This document shows, one piece after another, positions 9,060 through 18,246 of a stretch of DNA of 64,000 bases (the first letter of the stretch is position 1; every line of letters starts with the position of its first letter). The position numbers were made by a program, and so were the translations under genes. The stretch is from Chitinolyticbacter meiyuanensis (GTDB lineage: Bacteria > Pseudomonadota > Gammaproteobacteria > Burkholderiales > Chitinibacteraceae), in assembly GCF_008033135.1 (NCBI RefSeq), contig NZ_CP041335.1, positions 4,035,925 through 4,099,924 on the forward strand. Direction: 5' to 3'. A model generated the notes under the pieces. It was not told where the DNA came from and made no database searches. It saw nothing but the letters and a program-made list of their open reading frames with translations.

Positions 9060-9943
9060 CGGCGCTCTCCACGGACGATGCGATCCAGTTCAGGCGGCAG
9101 CTCCAGGTTGCCGATGTCGGCGACGAGCTTGCCAGCCTTGTCCGCCACGTTCTTGAGGGCGGAAAGGAAGTCGAGGCCGCCGGCGAACGCCCGCATCAGC
9201 GAGCCGGCACGGCTCCAGTCGAAGTTCTTCAGTTGCTCGATCAGGTTGGCGCCTTCGGCGAGGTACTTGTTCAGCATCTGCCCCAGGCTGCCGGCCTTGC
9301 CGAGTGCATCGAACAGCCCCGATGCCTTGGCGGGATCGAGCGCACCCACCGCGCCGATCATGTCGCCAAGCTGGCTGGTGTCGAGCTGGTCGAGGCTATT
9401 GCCGATGGCGGCCCCCAGCGCGTCGGCATCCAGGTTGTGGATCAGCGCCGGGTTGTCGGTCAGCGCCTGTGCCAGCGACGCCGGATCCTGCAGCACCGCG
9501 GCGGCACCGACTGCACCGTCGCTCCAGGCGGCGGCATCACCAGCGATGTCGCGATTGACCGGCGCGAGCGCGGCACTGGTGGATTGCGGCGGCTCGACAT
9601 GCTCGCGCAGGCGCAGGCTGAAGCGGTAGCGATCCGGGTAACCAGCCACCTGCCGTACCCGGAAGTCCTCGATCACCACATCGGTCAGATCACTGCCGAC
9701 CACGATATCCGCGGCGAATGCCTGCGGCTGCGCCTTGGCATGCGCCACCCGCAGCGTTTCCAGCGCGCTCATCACCTCGTCGCCGAACAGCAGCCCGTCG
9801 ATGACCACGGTGACCGGCTCACGCCCCAGATCCTGGAACACGCTGCCCTGCTGCTCCGGCACCCGCTGCTCGACGAGGGTACGCGCCTCCTCGGTGTGCA
9901 GGTTCTGCACGCCCTTGAGTTCGATCTTGCCGATGCGGACCAT
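9056..9943 (-). CDS. Baseplate protein, DNA-circularisation-N/gp53-like N-terminus
   Basis: The product is 295 aa with ATG at 9943, directly after the hub gene. The first 130 residues (IGKIELKGVQNL ... VFQDLGREPVTVVIDGLLFG ... VVIEDFRVRQV) resemble the gp53/Mu-N type N-terminal domain found on proteins that bind the hub. The rest is a helical Ala/Leu/Asp-rich region. In Mu-like and injection-system baseplates this type of protein lies next to gpD. The family call is tentative; gene order is the stronger argument. Confidence 0.5.
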   Translation of the reverse strand: MVRIGKIELKGVQNLHTEEARTLVEQRVPEQQGSVFQDLGREPVTVVIDGLLFGDEVMSALETLRVAHAKAQPQAFAADIVVGSDLTDVVIEDFRVRQVAGYPDRYRFSLRLREHVEPPQSTSAALAPVNRDIAGDAAAWSDGAVGAAAVLQDPASLAQALTDNPALIHNLDADALGAAIGNSLDQLDTSQLGDMIGAVGALDPAKASGLFDALGKAGSLGQMLNKYLAEGANLIEQLKNFDWSRAGSLMRAFAGGLDFLSALKNVADKAGKLVADIGNLELPPELDRIVRGERR

Positions 9944-9945
9944 GG

Positions 9946-10989
9946 TCAGAACCCCACCCGGGTGACCAGACCGCGCGCGCGGTCCAGCGTGTGGCGCACC
10001 CGGCGTACCCGCAACGGCCCGCACCCCGCCAGCAGGCGCGTGGCCGGGTGCTGCGCGGGCAGGCGCTCCAGTTCGATGGTGTCGCCCGGCTGGATCGCGG
10101 GGGCAGCAAATACGTCCAAGTAGCCACGCACCGATCGGGCTGCCAGCGCCCGCATGCGGTTGTCCGCAGCCGCCTGTACCGCCTCACCGCTGCGCAGCGC
10201 GCCGTCGATGAGCTGCAACGGGGCGTCGCCAAGCTTGCCGCTGGTGATCTGGCCACGCTGGCCCAGCGCCGCCTTGCCGGCCACGCCGGCCAGATCGGTC
10301 GTCAGCCAGTGCGCCTTGTCTGCACCCTTGGCGCTGGCTGCGCCCTCGCCCCAGGCCTCGACGCTGTCGAAGGCCGGTGTTGCCGGCTGCAGCGCCAGCG
10401 CGATCACGGTCTCGCCGTAGCGGAACCGGTGCGTGTTCCCTGCCGTGGTGGCGGCCAGCACCTGCACCGCCCCCTGGCCATCGCAAAACGGGATCGCGCC
10501 AGCGAGGCCCGCCAGGCGCTGCACATGCGCGAGCACCGACGGGGCAGGATGGACCGCGTATTGGGCCAGCTCCGGCCCGGTAGCGACCTGACCGGCCTTG
10601 GCGCCGACCTTCTGCAGTAGATCCTTGATGATGAAATCCGCGCTGACGCTCTCGTAGGAAGCGGCCAGCCGCACGCGGGACAGCAGGGCGAGCGCATCCC
10701 AGGCCTCGATGCGCTCGCTGGCAGCGCCAAGGCGAACCTGCCCAGCCGTTCCGGTGTAGACGGTGGTGGCACCATCGCCGGTATTGAGACTGACCGAGAC
10801 CGCGTCGCCTGCCGCCACCGGCGCATCCTCGCCGGCCGCGAATTCGATCAGGCACACGCCACCGGCCGCATCGAGGTCGATATCGACCACCAGGCTCAGC
10901 AGCTGGCGATCGCCGCGGTCGCGGCCGCTGCTGGCGCGGTAACTGCCCACCTTCACGCTGTAATCGGTACGTTGCTGGCTGGCGCTCAT
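9946..10989 (-). CDS. Baseplate hub protein, gpD/gp27-like
   Basis: The product is 347 aa and matches late-control gpD hub proteins. The order is an N-terminal beta domain (YSVKVGSYRASSGRDRG), a segment with a SADFIIKDLLQKVG helix, a PSVLAHVQRLAGLAGAIPFCD segment typical of gp27-like folds, and a C-terminal beta domain with PAIQPGDTIELERL. The hub is a trimer joining the tube to the spike. It overlaps the upstream gene by 4 bp. Confidence 0.8.
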   Translation of the reverse strand: MSASQQRTDYSVKVGSYRASSGRDRGDRQLLSLVVDIDLDAAGGVCLIEFAAGEDAPVAAGDAVSVSLNTGDGATTVYTGTAGQVRLGAASERIEAWDALALLSRVRLAASYESVSADFIIKDLLQKVGAKAGQVATGPELAQYAVHPAPSVLAHVQRLAGLAGAIPFCDGQGAVQVLAATTAGNTHRFRYGETVIALALQPATPAFDSVEAWGEGAASAKGADKAHWLTTDLAGVAGKAALGQRGQITSGKLGDAPLQLIDGALRSGEAVQAAADNRMRALAARSVRGYLDVFAAPAIQPGDTIELERLPAQHPATRLLAGCGPLRVRRVRHTLDRARGLVTRVGF

Positions 10990-12194
10990 ACATCCAGCCC
11001 CTGTCGCCGTGCCGCATCACGCAGCCACTCGGCCAGCGCCTCGCGCAGCGCTTCCGGATCGTCGGCGAGCTGCGGCGTGCCGCCACCAACCGCGACGTTG
11101 ACATTGAAATGGTTGTTCACGCGGGCCGCCGGCTCGGCAGGCTGCTCATCGCTGGAGGCAACACCGCGAGCCTCGCCCACATCGAGCTCGGCCATGGTCA
11201 GGCCATAGGCCCGATCGAGCATCGGCTCGACCGCCCGCCCGACCCGCCGCAGCGTCTGTTCCGCTCCCCTGCTGAGCGTGTTTTCCGCCGTCGTCGGCAT
11301 GGCAGCCGAAGCGGCAACGGGTTCGGGCTTGCGGGGCAACCACACGCCGGGCAACTCGGCGCGACCCGCAGCGCGCATTGCTTGCGCCAGCGCTGTCGAG
11401 CTGGCGGGTTGGAGGTGTTCAACAGCGGCAGCAACGCCGTGTACAGGCTCAAGCGCGTGCCGGCGCCCGGCGGGCAGAACGCGATCGGTGGGTAGAAAAG
11501 GTACCGTCGATGATTGCGCTGGCGGCTTGCTGGCGTTGGGCGCTTGAAACTCCGGCGCTTGAGCCTGACTGACCGAAGCTGGCGCGAGCGGCAAACCCGG
11601 CGTTGCGTCGCCTCCACCAAGCGCTTCAATGGGCGCCGATTCGCCATCGCGAAACGCCAGCTTGATGCCGGCTGCCGGGGGCAATGCCGGGACAACGTCG
11701 CTGCCTTGAGCGCCATGTGAGACGATTCCGGGCGCTGCTGCCGTTTGCACCGCCGCTGCCAGCAGCTGCGGCGCCAGCGGCGTGACGCGCCCTCGGGCAT
11801 CGATATGCACCGCCACCTGCGCGCCGCGAGTGGGTGCCGCAACGACCGGAGCTTGCGTGCGATGGTGCATGCCCGCTTCGCTTGTCGAAGCCGGCACAGT
11901 CGAGGTCGGCGTATCGATGGCCGATGAGGGAGCGGCTGTGGCAGGTACTGCGTGAATCGGCACTGCAGTGCCTGCATGTGTTGCGGCCGATGGCGCTGCC
12001 AAGTACGGCGCGGCCCCCGGCCTTGCGCTGGCGGCAGGTACAGCAGGCACGCCATGTTCATCCGGCTCGGCAGCCTCCTCGAAGGCGTCTGCCTCCGGTT
12101 CGAACGCCAGGCCCAGCTGGCGGCTGGCCTCCTGCAACGACGAGACCAAGGGCCGCAGCAATCGGGCGCCCAGATGTTCCAGCTCGAAGCTCAC
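10986..12194 (-). CDS. Ala/Pro-rich tail protein (short tape-measure candidate)
   Basis: The product is 402 aa. Residues about 40-300 are low-complexity Ala/Pro/Val/Thr and probably disordered. The C-terminal 100 residues are ordered and end with RVNNHFNVNVAVGGG followed by an amphipathic helix (DPEALREALAEWLRDAARRQ), a pattern seen at the C-terminus of some phage tape-measure and tail-assembly proteins. It occupies the place where P2 and Mu carry the tape measure, before the hub, but is much shorter and lacks long coiled helices. It could instead be a hub-assembly scaffold. Confidence 0.4.
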   Translation of the reverse strand: MSFELEHLGARLLRPLVSSLQEASRQLGLAFEPEADAFEEAAEPDEHGVPAVPAASARPGAAPYLAAPSAATHAGTAVPIHAVPATAAPSSAIDTPTSTVPASTSEAGMHHRTQAPVVAAPTRGAQVAVHIDARGRVTPLAPQLLAAAVQTAAAPGIVSHGAQGSDVVPALPPAAGIKLAFRDGESAPIEALGGGDATPGLPLAPASVSQAQAPEFQAPNASKPPAQSSTVPFLPTDRVLPAGRRHALEPVHGVAAAVEHLQPASSTALAQAMRAAGRAELPGVWLPRKPEPVAASAAMPTTAENTLSRGAEQTLRRVGRAVEPMLDRAYGLTMAELDVGEARGVASSDEQPAEPAARVNNHFNVNVAVGGGTPQLADDPEALREALAEWLRDAARRQGLDV

Positions 12195-13000
12195 GATGGA
12201 TCGTCCTCGATCTGGATCACGAAGGCATCCGGGTGATCAGCGAGGCGCGGCTTGCGCGACGCAGATGCACGCGGTGCCGGTTCGGGCCTCTCGACCACGG
12301 CCATCAGCTGCAACAAGCGCTCGATCTCCACCGCCGGCGCCGCCCATACCTGGCTCGGTGTCCAGCCCAGTGCGCGGCAGGCGCGCAGCGTGCGCAGTGC
12401 CGTCTCCCGCGCAACCGGGCCTGCCGCCAGCAAGGCACGGTCTTCCTCGGCCACCACGTTCAGCGCCACGGTGGCATCGAAGAGGCGCCGCGTCGCAGCG
12501 GCATGCAAGGTGTCGATGGCCTGAGGCGGGGCAAGCTCCTGCACGGTGGCCCGGGTCATGCGGTCCAGGTAGCCGACGGCATCGAACCAGGCACCGTCCT
12601 CGTCGCTGTCGATCAGGCATTCGGCCAACGCCTGGCCGCGCTCGCCCTCGCTCCACGGCTGCAGGCGCGCAGCAGTGCCATCCAAATCGAGCCAACCGGC
12701 CTCGGCTGGGTTCACGGCGGGCTCATCGGCCCCACTGGCCCACCACAGCGCAATGGCGGCAAGTTCCTGCTGACGCGCCACCGGCACGTCCGAGCCTGCC
12801 AGCACGGCCTCGGCAAAGCCGGCGTGATCGAGCGTGGCGCCTTGCAGCGAGACGGTGACGCAGGATCGCAAGGCAGCCAGGTGCGCGGCGTAGGTCCACG
12901 GCTGCAGCGTGTAGCACTCGCCTTCCGAGCTGGTGATCGCCAGCGCGCTGGCGCCGCCCTGATGTTGCAAGGACCAGGCCGATCCGGCCACCTCCACCAC
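12191..13000 (-). CDS. Tail-assembly protein of unknown family
   Basis: The product is 269 aa, starting at one of two consecutive GTG codons (13000 or 12997). It has an N-terminal beta-rich part (SAWSLQHQGGASALAITSSE) and a helical C-terminus with a WTPSQVWAAPAVEIERLLQLM motif that resembles tail-assembly chaperones (the segment before the membrane-proximal tape measure in P2 and T4-like systems). It lies directly after the tube gene, the usual place of gpE/E'-like chaperones. Confidence 0.45.
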   Translation of the reverse strand: MVEVAGSAWSLQHQGGASALAITSSEGECYTLQPWTYAAHLAALRSCVTVSLQGATLDHAGFAEAVLAGSDVPVARQQELAAIALWWASGADEPAVNPAEAGWLDLDGTAARLQPWSEGERGQALAECLIDSDEDGAWFDAVGYLDRMTRATVQELAPPQAIDTLHAAATRRLFDATVALNVVAEEDRALLAAGPVARETALRTLRACRALGWTPSQVWAAPAVEIERLLQLMAVVERPEPAPRASASRKPRLADHPDAFVIQIEDDPS

Positions 13001-13003
13001 GGC

Positions 13004-13396
13004 TTATTCCTCGCGGATGCGGGTCGCGGTGAAGACGTACTGGGTCAGCACAGTGCCGCCGGCGCCGATGGCGAAGTCCTTGGATTCGATGTAGCAATCG
13101 TCGAACGACAGCGTGCGCTTGGGCGAATCGGCCGCGTCGTCCTTCTTCAGGTTGGCGACCAGCTGGAACTTGGCCTGCAGCTCCAGGTGGCTGTCGAGCT
13201 TGTAGTTGGCCGAACGCACGGCCAGCTCACCCTGCACGGTGCGCAGGCCAAAGCTGACGCCGATGCGCTCGGCGCTGCCGACGGCGCGGATGTCCTCGCG
13301 CTCGGTGACGACGCGGAAAGCCAGCGACTGCAGGCCTTCGATGGCCTCGCCGTCGACCAGCACGTTGCTGCGGTTCGCGGAGAATACGGTGGGCAT
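13004..13396 (-). CDS. Tail tube protein
   Basis: The product is 130 aa. It begins after a GAGG ribosome site and has the size and beta-rich pattern of gp19/FII-type tube proteins (LAFRVVTEREDIRAVGSAER, TVQGELAVRSANYKL, FAIGAGGTVLTQYVFTATRI). Hexameric rings of this protein form the rigid inner tube expelled on contraction. It directly follows the sheath gene, the universal contractile-tail order. Confidence 0.8.
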   Translation of the reverse strand: MPTVFSANRSNVLVDGEAIEGLQSLAFRVVTEREDIRAVGSAERIGVSFGLRTVQGELAVRSANYKLDSHLELQAKFQLVANLKKDDAADSPKRTLSFDDCYIESKDFAIGAGGTVLTQYVFTATRIREE

Positions 13397-13482
13397 GATT
13401 CAAACCTCGAGTGGGGCGGCGCTCGGTGAGGTCGGCGCCTGCCTGCGGAAACGGGGAACGATGGATGATCAGGCGTTGCCGA

Positions 13483-14901
13483 TCATGTCTGCACCAGCAC
13501 CGTCGCGTAGATGTAGTCGATGGCGCGTACCGGCCGGACCGCGAGGTCGACGCGGACGATGCCCTTGGCGAAATCGTCCTGGCTGGAATACACGTTGACC
13601 TTGAAGGCCGGATCACTGCCGTCGGTCGACGGCACGATGGCGCCTTCCTTCTGCATCTGCACCAGGAACTCGACCAGTTTCTGTTTCAGCGCGCCACGGC
13701 CTTCCTCGTTGTTGAGTCGGCCGATGAACAGCTCACCGATCACCTTGATGCCGCGCACGGCATGGTCGGCCACGCGACGCACGCTGATCTGGTCGCCATC
13801 GGTGGTCAGGCCGCGCACCACGATGATGCCGCGACCGCGCTGGCTGACCACCGGCACCACATTGCGCTTGAGCAGCTCCTGCTGCAGCTCGACCGACAGC
13901 GCCGGTGCGGGCTCCGGCAGCGCAGCCAGCCGCTTGAAGGTAGGCGACTGGAAGTAATCGAGGCTACCGAGCGTGCCGGCCACCGCGCCAACCACGCCAG
14001 CCGGAGCCACCAGCACAAAACGGTCGGACACCAGGGTGGCGGTGAGCTTCTCGGCAGCGGTTTTGACGCCCGCTGCGTTGACGCCCGGCACCTGGCCCAG
14101 GCCGATCCGGCCCTGGCTCAGTGCGGACATGCGATCGCAGTGCGCGATCACGTCGCTGTAGATGCGGGCCAGCCGGGTCAGGTCACTCTGGTCCTGCACC
14201 GAGACCAGCACCATGTCGACATCGGGCTCGTTCTCCAGCAGTGCCAGCGCGGCACGATACTGCTCGGCACTCGCATCCTTGCCATCGGCCAGCGTAAACG
14301 AGGCGGGCTCGGCTGCGGCCTTGGGCTCCTTGAGCTTGTCCGCGTCCTCGACCACCCGCAGCAGCTGCGATTGCTGCGCCAGCACCTTCTGCACATTGCG
14401 AGCCTGGGCGGAACCGACGGAGAGATTGCGGTGCACTTCCTTGTATTCGGTCCCCGGCAGGCTGATCGTGAGATCGATCAGCAGCTGGGTGACGGCCTTG
14501 CCCGCCGCATCCTTTTCCTCGGTCTCGACGCTACGGGTCACCAGTTGCACCAGCGCGCCATTGGCCCACGGGCCGGGCGCGCGTGCCTGCAGCGTGAATG
14601 CGGTACCAGATGAAGCGGGGATCTTGACGCTGGCGGCGGTGGCACCGGTCACCGGGCTGACCACCAACTCGAATACGCCGTTGGACAGGGCGGGCGACGC
14701 CTCCGGCATGGCGAAGGCGGCCGCGGGGCCTGCCGATTCGATGAAGGAACGCCAGCTGGCGGCACGGGCAACACCACGCACGGCGCCCTTGTCGTCCAGC
14801 TCGGCCACGCCCACCAGACCCAGCACGCCGGACGGCGCCAGCTGCGGTGCCAGCACCTCCTTGACTACCTTGACCTCTACACCCGGGATGATCAGCGTCA
14901 T
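13483..14901 (-). CDS. Contractile tail sheath protein
   Basis: The product is 472 aa and matches phage tail sheath proteins: an IPGVEVKVV N-terminal linker, a variable middle, the conserved SALSQGRIGLGQVPGVNAAG region, and a C-terminal domain with ISVRRVADHAVRGIKVIG and NNEEGRGALKQKLVEFLVQMQ. Sheath subunits polymerise around the tube and contract. It is the first gene of the operon and has a strong Shine-Dalgarno sequence (GAGGAGAGGG) before its ATG. Confidence 0.93.
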   Translation of the reverse strand: MTLIIPGVEVKVVKEVLAPQLAPSGVLGLVGVAELDDKGAVRGVARAASWRSFIESAGPAAAFAMPEASPALSNGVFELVVSPVTGATAASVKIPASSGTAFTLQARAPGPWANGALVQLVTRSVETEEKDAAGKAVTQLLIDLTISLPGTEYKEVHRNLSVGSAQARNVQKVLAQQSQLLRVVEDADKLKEPKAAAEPASFTLADGKDASAEQYRAALALLENEPDVDMVLVSVQDQSDLTRLARIYSDVIAHCDRMSALSQGRIGLGQVPGVNAAGVKTAAEKLTATLVSDRFVLVAPAGVVGAVAGTLGSLDYFQSPTFKRLAALPEPAPALSVELQQELLKRNVVPVVSQRGRGIIVVRGLTTDGDQISVRRVADHAVRGIKVIGELFIGRLNNEEGRGALKQKLVEFLVQMQKEGAIVPSTDGSDPAFKVNVYSSQDDFAKGIVRVDLAVRPVRAIDYIYATVLVQT

Positions 14902-15045
14902 AACCGCCCTCTCCTCACGTTCATCTGCTCAACGTCCGACGGGACGCCGACCGTGCATCGGAATGCATACGCGCGAGTTTATAAATTCAAAAGACATATT
15001 TTTCAAGTAATTTACCGAACGCTGATATTAATTTTTTGCTTCGTT

Positions 15046-15057
15046 GACTTATAAGTC
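15046..15057. promoter_or_regulatory. 12-bp perfect palindrome, possible operator
   Basis: GACTTATAAGTC is a perfect palindrome 145 bp upstream of the sheath gene, within the AT-rich block likely to hold the tail-operon promoter. A repressor or SOS-type control site is possible, but the binding protein is unknown. Confidence 0.3.
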
Positions 15058-15612
15058 GGCAAGTGATTACAGCTATCCGGCAAACTGAGGGACACTGCCG
15101 CGTAGCCGCGTGAGGGGATACCGATGGCCGGAAATGGCCAATCAGCTAGGGCGGCGCCGAAAGCTGCGCCAGACAGAAACTGAAGGATAGTGTCAGCGAG
15201 TGGCTTGAATCGAGGTGACTGCGCCCCGTCGCTCGACCTTCCCCGACGACCAGAACCCTTGGATAAAGCTTCGGCTTCATCGGGTCGGCGAGTTCGAATA
15301 GCCTGTCGCTAGCTTGCAACGCGGTACAGCACCGGTCGAAGGCGGCGCGGGTCAGCCAAGCCGGACCGGCTGCAGGACAGGGGTGCTGGTCTGTGGGAAA
15401 TCACGAAGAGACTGGGCATATCACCGCGCCGGGCGATCAATCCGATCTGCAGCGTGCCGTTGGCGAGCGCAATGCTGTCCCGGGCAGGCGGGCAGCTAGC
15501 CCTCGTGGCGAAATCGACGGGCCGAAAACGCCACTTGATGAAGAACGGGCCGACCCCCAGCAGGTCGGCCCCATCGTACATGGCTACGTCGATATCGAAC
15601 GACGGTGATCTA

Positions 15613-15643
15613 GCGGATGGCGCCGAAACGCCAGCTCATCCGC
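15613..15643. terminator. Hairpin downstream of hisG
   Basis: GCGGA (15613-15617) pairs with TCCGC (15639-15643), and TGGCG (15618-15622) pairs with CGCCA (15629-15633) around a CCGAAA loop, with a 5-nt bulge. It starts 10 bp past the hisG stop codon. There is no U-run, so it may be a weak or Rho-assisted terminator. Confidence 0.35.
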
Positions 15644-15652
15644 CCATCGTCA

Positions 15653-16288
15653 TTACACGATGGCGCCAGCAAAGGCGTCGATCATCGGTTGGATGCGGGC
15701 GCCCTTGAGCTTGAGCGCGGCCTGGTTGACGATCAGCCGGCTGGAGATATCGCGGATATGCTCGACCGCGACCAAGTCGTTGGCCTTGAGCGTGCCGCCG
15801 GTCGACACCAGGTCGACGATGGCGTCGGCCAGGCCCACCAGCGGCGCCAGTTCCATCGAACCATAGAGCTTGATCAGGTCGACGTGCACGCCCTTGCCGG
15901 CGAAATGCTCGCGCGCCTGCTCGGTGTACTTGGTGGCGATGCGCAAGCGGGCGCCCTGCTGAACGGCACCGGCGTAGTCGAAGCCGTTGCGCACAGCCAC
16001 CATCAGCTGGCACTTGGCGATCTCGAGATCGAGCGGCTGGTACAGACCAGCACCACCGTGTTCGATCAACACGTCGCGCCCGGCCACGCCGAGGTCGGCC
16101 GCGCCGTATTGCACGTAGGTGGGCACATCGGTGGCGCGCACGATGATGAGCCGCACGTCGTCGTGGTTGGTGCCGATGATGAGCTTGCGGCTGGCTTCCG
16201 GATCCTCGTTCGGCACGACGCCGGCAGCGGCCAGCAGCGGCAGCGTTTCCTCGAAGATGCGGCCTTTGGAAAGCGCGATGGTAATCAT
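15653..16288 (-). CDS. hisG: ATP phosphoribosyltransferase, short form
   Basis: HisG joins ATP and PRPP, the first step of histidine synthesis. At 211 aa it is the short HisG(S) form, which lacks the C-terminal regulatory domain and works in a hetero-octamer with HisZ (not in this window). Visible family signatures are ALSKGRIFEETLPLL, VPTYVQYGAADLGVAGRDVL and the PRPP-binding IVDLVSTGGTLKAN. It follows the DUF4870 gene and murA on the same strand and is probably co-transcribed with them. Confidence 0.96.
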   Translation of the reverse strand: MITIALSKGRIFEETLPLLAAAGVVPNEDPEASRKLIIGTNHDDVRLIIVRATDVPTYVQYGAADLGVAGRDVLIEHGGAGLYQPLDLEIAKCQLMVAVRNGFDYAGAVQQGARLRIATKYTEQAREHFAGKGVHVDLIKLYGSMELAPLVGLADAIVDLVSTGGTLKANDLVAVEHIRDISSRLIVNQAALKLKGARIQPMIDAFAGAIV

Positions 16289-16300
16289 GGACAGGGCTGC

Positions 16301-16705
16301 TTATTTGAAGAGTTTCAGCGTCACCGGATACTTGGACCGCCAGCCATTGATGGCCTTGGCCGCTTCCCACAGCGCGAACATGGCCGAGCCGATGGCCACC
16401 CACCAGATCGGGAACAACGAACCGATGCTGCCGCTGGTGATCATGGCAATCACGTAGAGGCAGCCCATCAGCAGCTGGAAGTTGCAGGCCTGCACGGCAT
16501 GCTGCTCGACGAATTCCGAATGCACGCGGGCAAACTGCAGCGTGAGGAAGGGAATCAGCAGCGCCAGCACCGGCATCGGCAGGTAGGGAATCCAAAAGAG
16601 GCCTGCCAGATGGGCCAGTACGGCAAAACCCTTCTCAGCCTGGGTCGGCGGCTTGGGCTTGCCGTCGGCATCGTCGCCGGCGGGCTTGGGGTTCAGCGTC
16701 AGCAT
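16301..16705 (-). CDS. DUF4870-type small membrane protein
   Basis: The product is 134 aa. A polar N-terminus rich in Lys, Pro and Asp is followed by three hydrophobic segments (LAHLAGLFWIPYLPMPVLALLIPF, LLMGCLYVIAMITSG and a third around WWVAIGSAMFALWEA). HSEFVEQHAVQACNFQL is the conserved DUF4870 loop. Function is unknown. Its ATG overlaps the murA stop by one base, so it is translationally coupled to murA. Confidence 0.75.
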   Translation of the reverse strand: MLTLNPKPAGDDADGKPKPPTQAEKGFAVLAHLAGLFWIPYLPMPVLALLIPFLTLQFARVHSEFVEQHAVQACNFQLLMGCLYVIAMITSGSIGSLFPIWWVAIGSAMFALWEAAKAINGWRSKYPVTLKLFK

Positions 16706-17955
16706 CAGCGGATCCGCTCGATCTGCGCACCGATGCCGGCGAGCTTGGCCTCGATGTGCTCGTAGCCGCGATCGAGGTGGTAGATGCGGTCGACGATGGT
16801 TTCGCCATCGGCAATCAGGCCGGCGATCACGAGGCAGGCAGAGGCGCGCAGGTCGGTTGCCATCACGGTGGCGCCGGAGAGCTTCTCCACGCCGGTGACG
16901 ACGGCATTGTGGCCGTCGACCTTGATATTGGCACCCATGCGCGCCAGCTCAGGCGCGTGCATGAAGCGGTTCTCGAAAATGGTCTCGGTGATCACCGCCG
17001 TGCCTTCGGCCACCGCATTAAGCAGCGTGAACTGCGCCTGCATGTCGGTCGGGAATGCCGGGTATTCCAGCGTGCGGATGTCGACCGCCTTGGGGCGCGA
17101 TTTCATGTCGAGCGCGATCCAGTCGTCGCCCGCCTCGACATGGGCACCGGCCTCGACCAGCTTGTCGAGCACGGCGCCGAGGATGTCGGCGCGCGTATTG
17201 CGGCAGACAATGCGGCCGCGCGCGGCGGCGGCAGCCACCAGGAAAGTACCGGTCTCGATGCGGTCCGGCACGATGGCGTGCTCGGCACCATGCAGTGCCT
17301 TCACGCCTTCGATGGTGATGGTGTCCGAACCATGGCCGCTGATCTTGGCGCCCATCTTGATCAGGCACTCGGCCAGATCGACCACCTCGGGCTCGCGCGC
17401 GGCGTTCTCCAGGATGGTGGTACCTTCGGCCAGCACCGCCGCCATCATCAGGTTCTCGGTGCCGGTCACCGTGATCATGTCCGAGCGGAAACGCGCGCCT
17501 TTCAGCTTGCCGCGCGCCTTCACATAGCCGTGCTCGATCACGATCTCGGCGCCCATAGCCTGCAGGCCCTTGATGTGCTGATCGACCGGACGGGCGCCGA
17601 TGGCGCAGCCACCGGGCAGTGACACCTGTGCCTCGCCGAAGCGCGCCAGCGTCGGGCCCAGCACCAGGATGGACGCACGCATGGTCTTGACCAGCTCGTA
17701 CGGCGCGATGGTGCTGGTCACCGGGTTGGCAGTGATTTCGTACTCGTGGACATTGTCGGTCATCACCCGCACGCCCATGCCCTGCAGCAGCTTCTGCGTG
17801 GTCTTCACGTCCGCCAGCTGCGGCACGTTGGTGAGCCGCAGCGTATCGGCCGTCAACAGGCTCGCGCACAGGATGGGCAGGGCGGCGTTCTTGGCGCCGG
17901 AAATGGTGATGTCGCCGGCGAGCGGCGCGCCGCCGGTGATTTTGAGCTTGTCCAT
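16705..17955 (-). CDS. murA: UDP-N-acetylglucosamine 1-carboxyvinyltransferase
   Basis: MurA transfers enolpyruvate from PEP to UDP-GlcNAc, the first committed step of peptidoglycan synthesis, in the cytosol. The 416-aa length is normal. KNAALPILCASLLT near the N-terminus holds the catalytic-site Lys/Asn pair; the PGGCAIGARPVDQHI loop carries the catalytic Cys targeted by fosfomycin (GCAIGARP). It follows ibaG and a small membrane peptide, as in many proteobacteria, where mla, ibaG and murA are neighbours. Confidence 0.97.
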   Translation of the reverse strand: MDKLKITGGAPLAGDITISGAKNAALPILCASLLTADTLRLTNVPQLADVKTTQKLLQGMGVRVMTDNVHEYEITANPVTSTIAPYELVKTMRASILVLGPTLARFGEAQVSLPGGCAIGARPVDQHIKGLQAMGAEIVIEHGYVKARGKLKGARFRSDMITVTGTENLMMAAVLAEGTTILENAAREPEVVDLAECLIKMGAKISGHGSDTITIEGVKALHGAEHAIVPDRIETGTFLVAAAAARGRIVCRNTRADILGAVLDKLVEAGAHVEAGDDWIALDMKSRPKAVDIRTLEYPAFPTDMQAQFTLLNAVAEGTAVITETIFENRFMHAPELARMGANIKVDGHNAVVTGVEKLSGATVMATDLRASACLVIAGLIADGETIVDRIYHLDRGYEHIEAKLAGIGAQIERIR

Positions 17956-18066
17956 CGCAATCTTTCTTTCAAATCAAAGGCCCGCGCTGCGTGGCGGGCT
18001 GCACGCGCCCACTGGCGGGCGATGGCCGGCATTATCGCGCGTAAGCGACCTGCCGTGGGGGCTGGT

Positions 18067-18246
18067 TCAGAAGAATTTGACGTAGGCCCAGACGAGCAGC
18101 GCAATCACGATGGGCAGGTTGGCCAATGCCATCAACCGACTCGCACTGCGCTTGTTCTCTGGCGAACGCGCAGCACGCTTTGCGGCTTCGATCCGAGCCC
18201 GCTCGGCCTCGATGGCGGCAAGGCCAAAGCGCTCGCTATCCCTCAC
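18067..18246 (-). CDS. 59-aa single-pass membrane peptide
   Basis: This short gene starts with GTG at 18246, overlapping the BolA stop by 4 bp (GTGA). It encodes a charged helix (SERFGLAAIEAERARIEAAK, then RAARSPENKRSASR) followed by one membrane segment (LMALANLPIVIALLVWAYV) and ends KFF. The coupling to bolA, length and amphipathic-plus-TM design support a real gene. Function is unknown; by position it may be tied to envelope growth. Confidence 0.6.
   Translation of the reverse strand: MRDSERFGLAAIEAERARIEAAKRAARSPENKRSASRLMALANLPIVIALLVWAYVKFF

Larger units (their letters stand above)
14902..15652. other. Intergenic region upstream of the tail operon
   Basis: These 750 bp hold no convincing intact gene. 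The 14975-15070 part is markedly AT-rich and contains a palindrome, so the tail promoter is probably here. The 15080-15600 part is GC-rich. On the minus strand it can be read as DIDVAMYDGADLLGVGPFF, which faintly resembles a LysR-type effector domain, so it may be a decayed gene. That reading is weak. Confidence 0.4.

Noticed and set aside
15309..15581. Short minus-strand frame with DIDVAMYDGADLLG upstream, possibly a LysR fragment
   Set aside because: The resemblance is too weak and no ribosome site or domain is visible; noted only in the intergenic entry.
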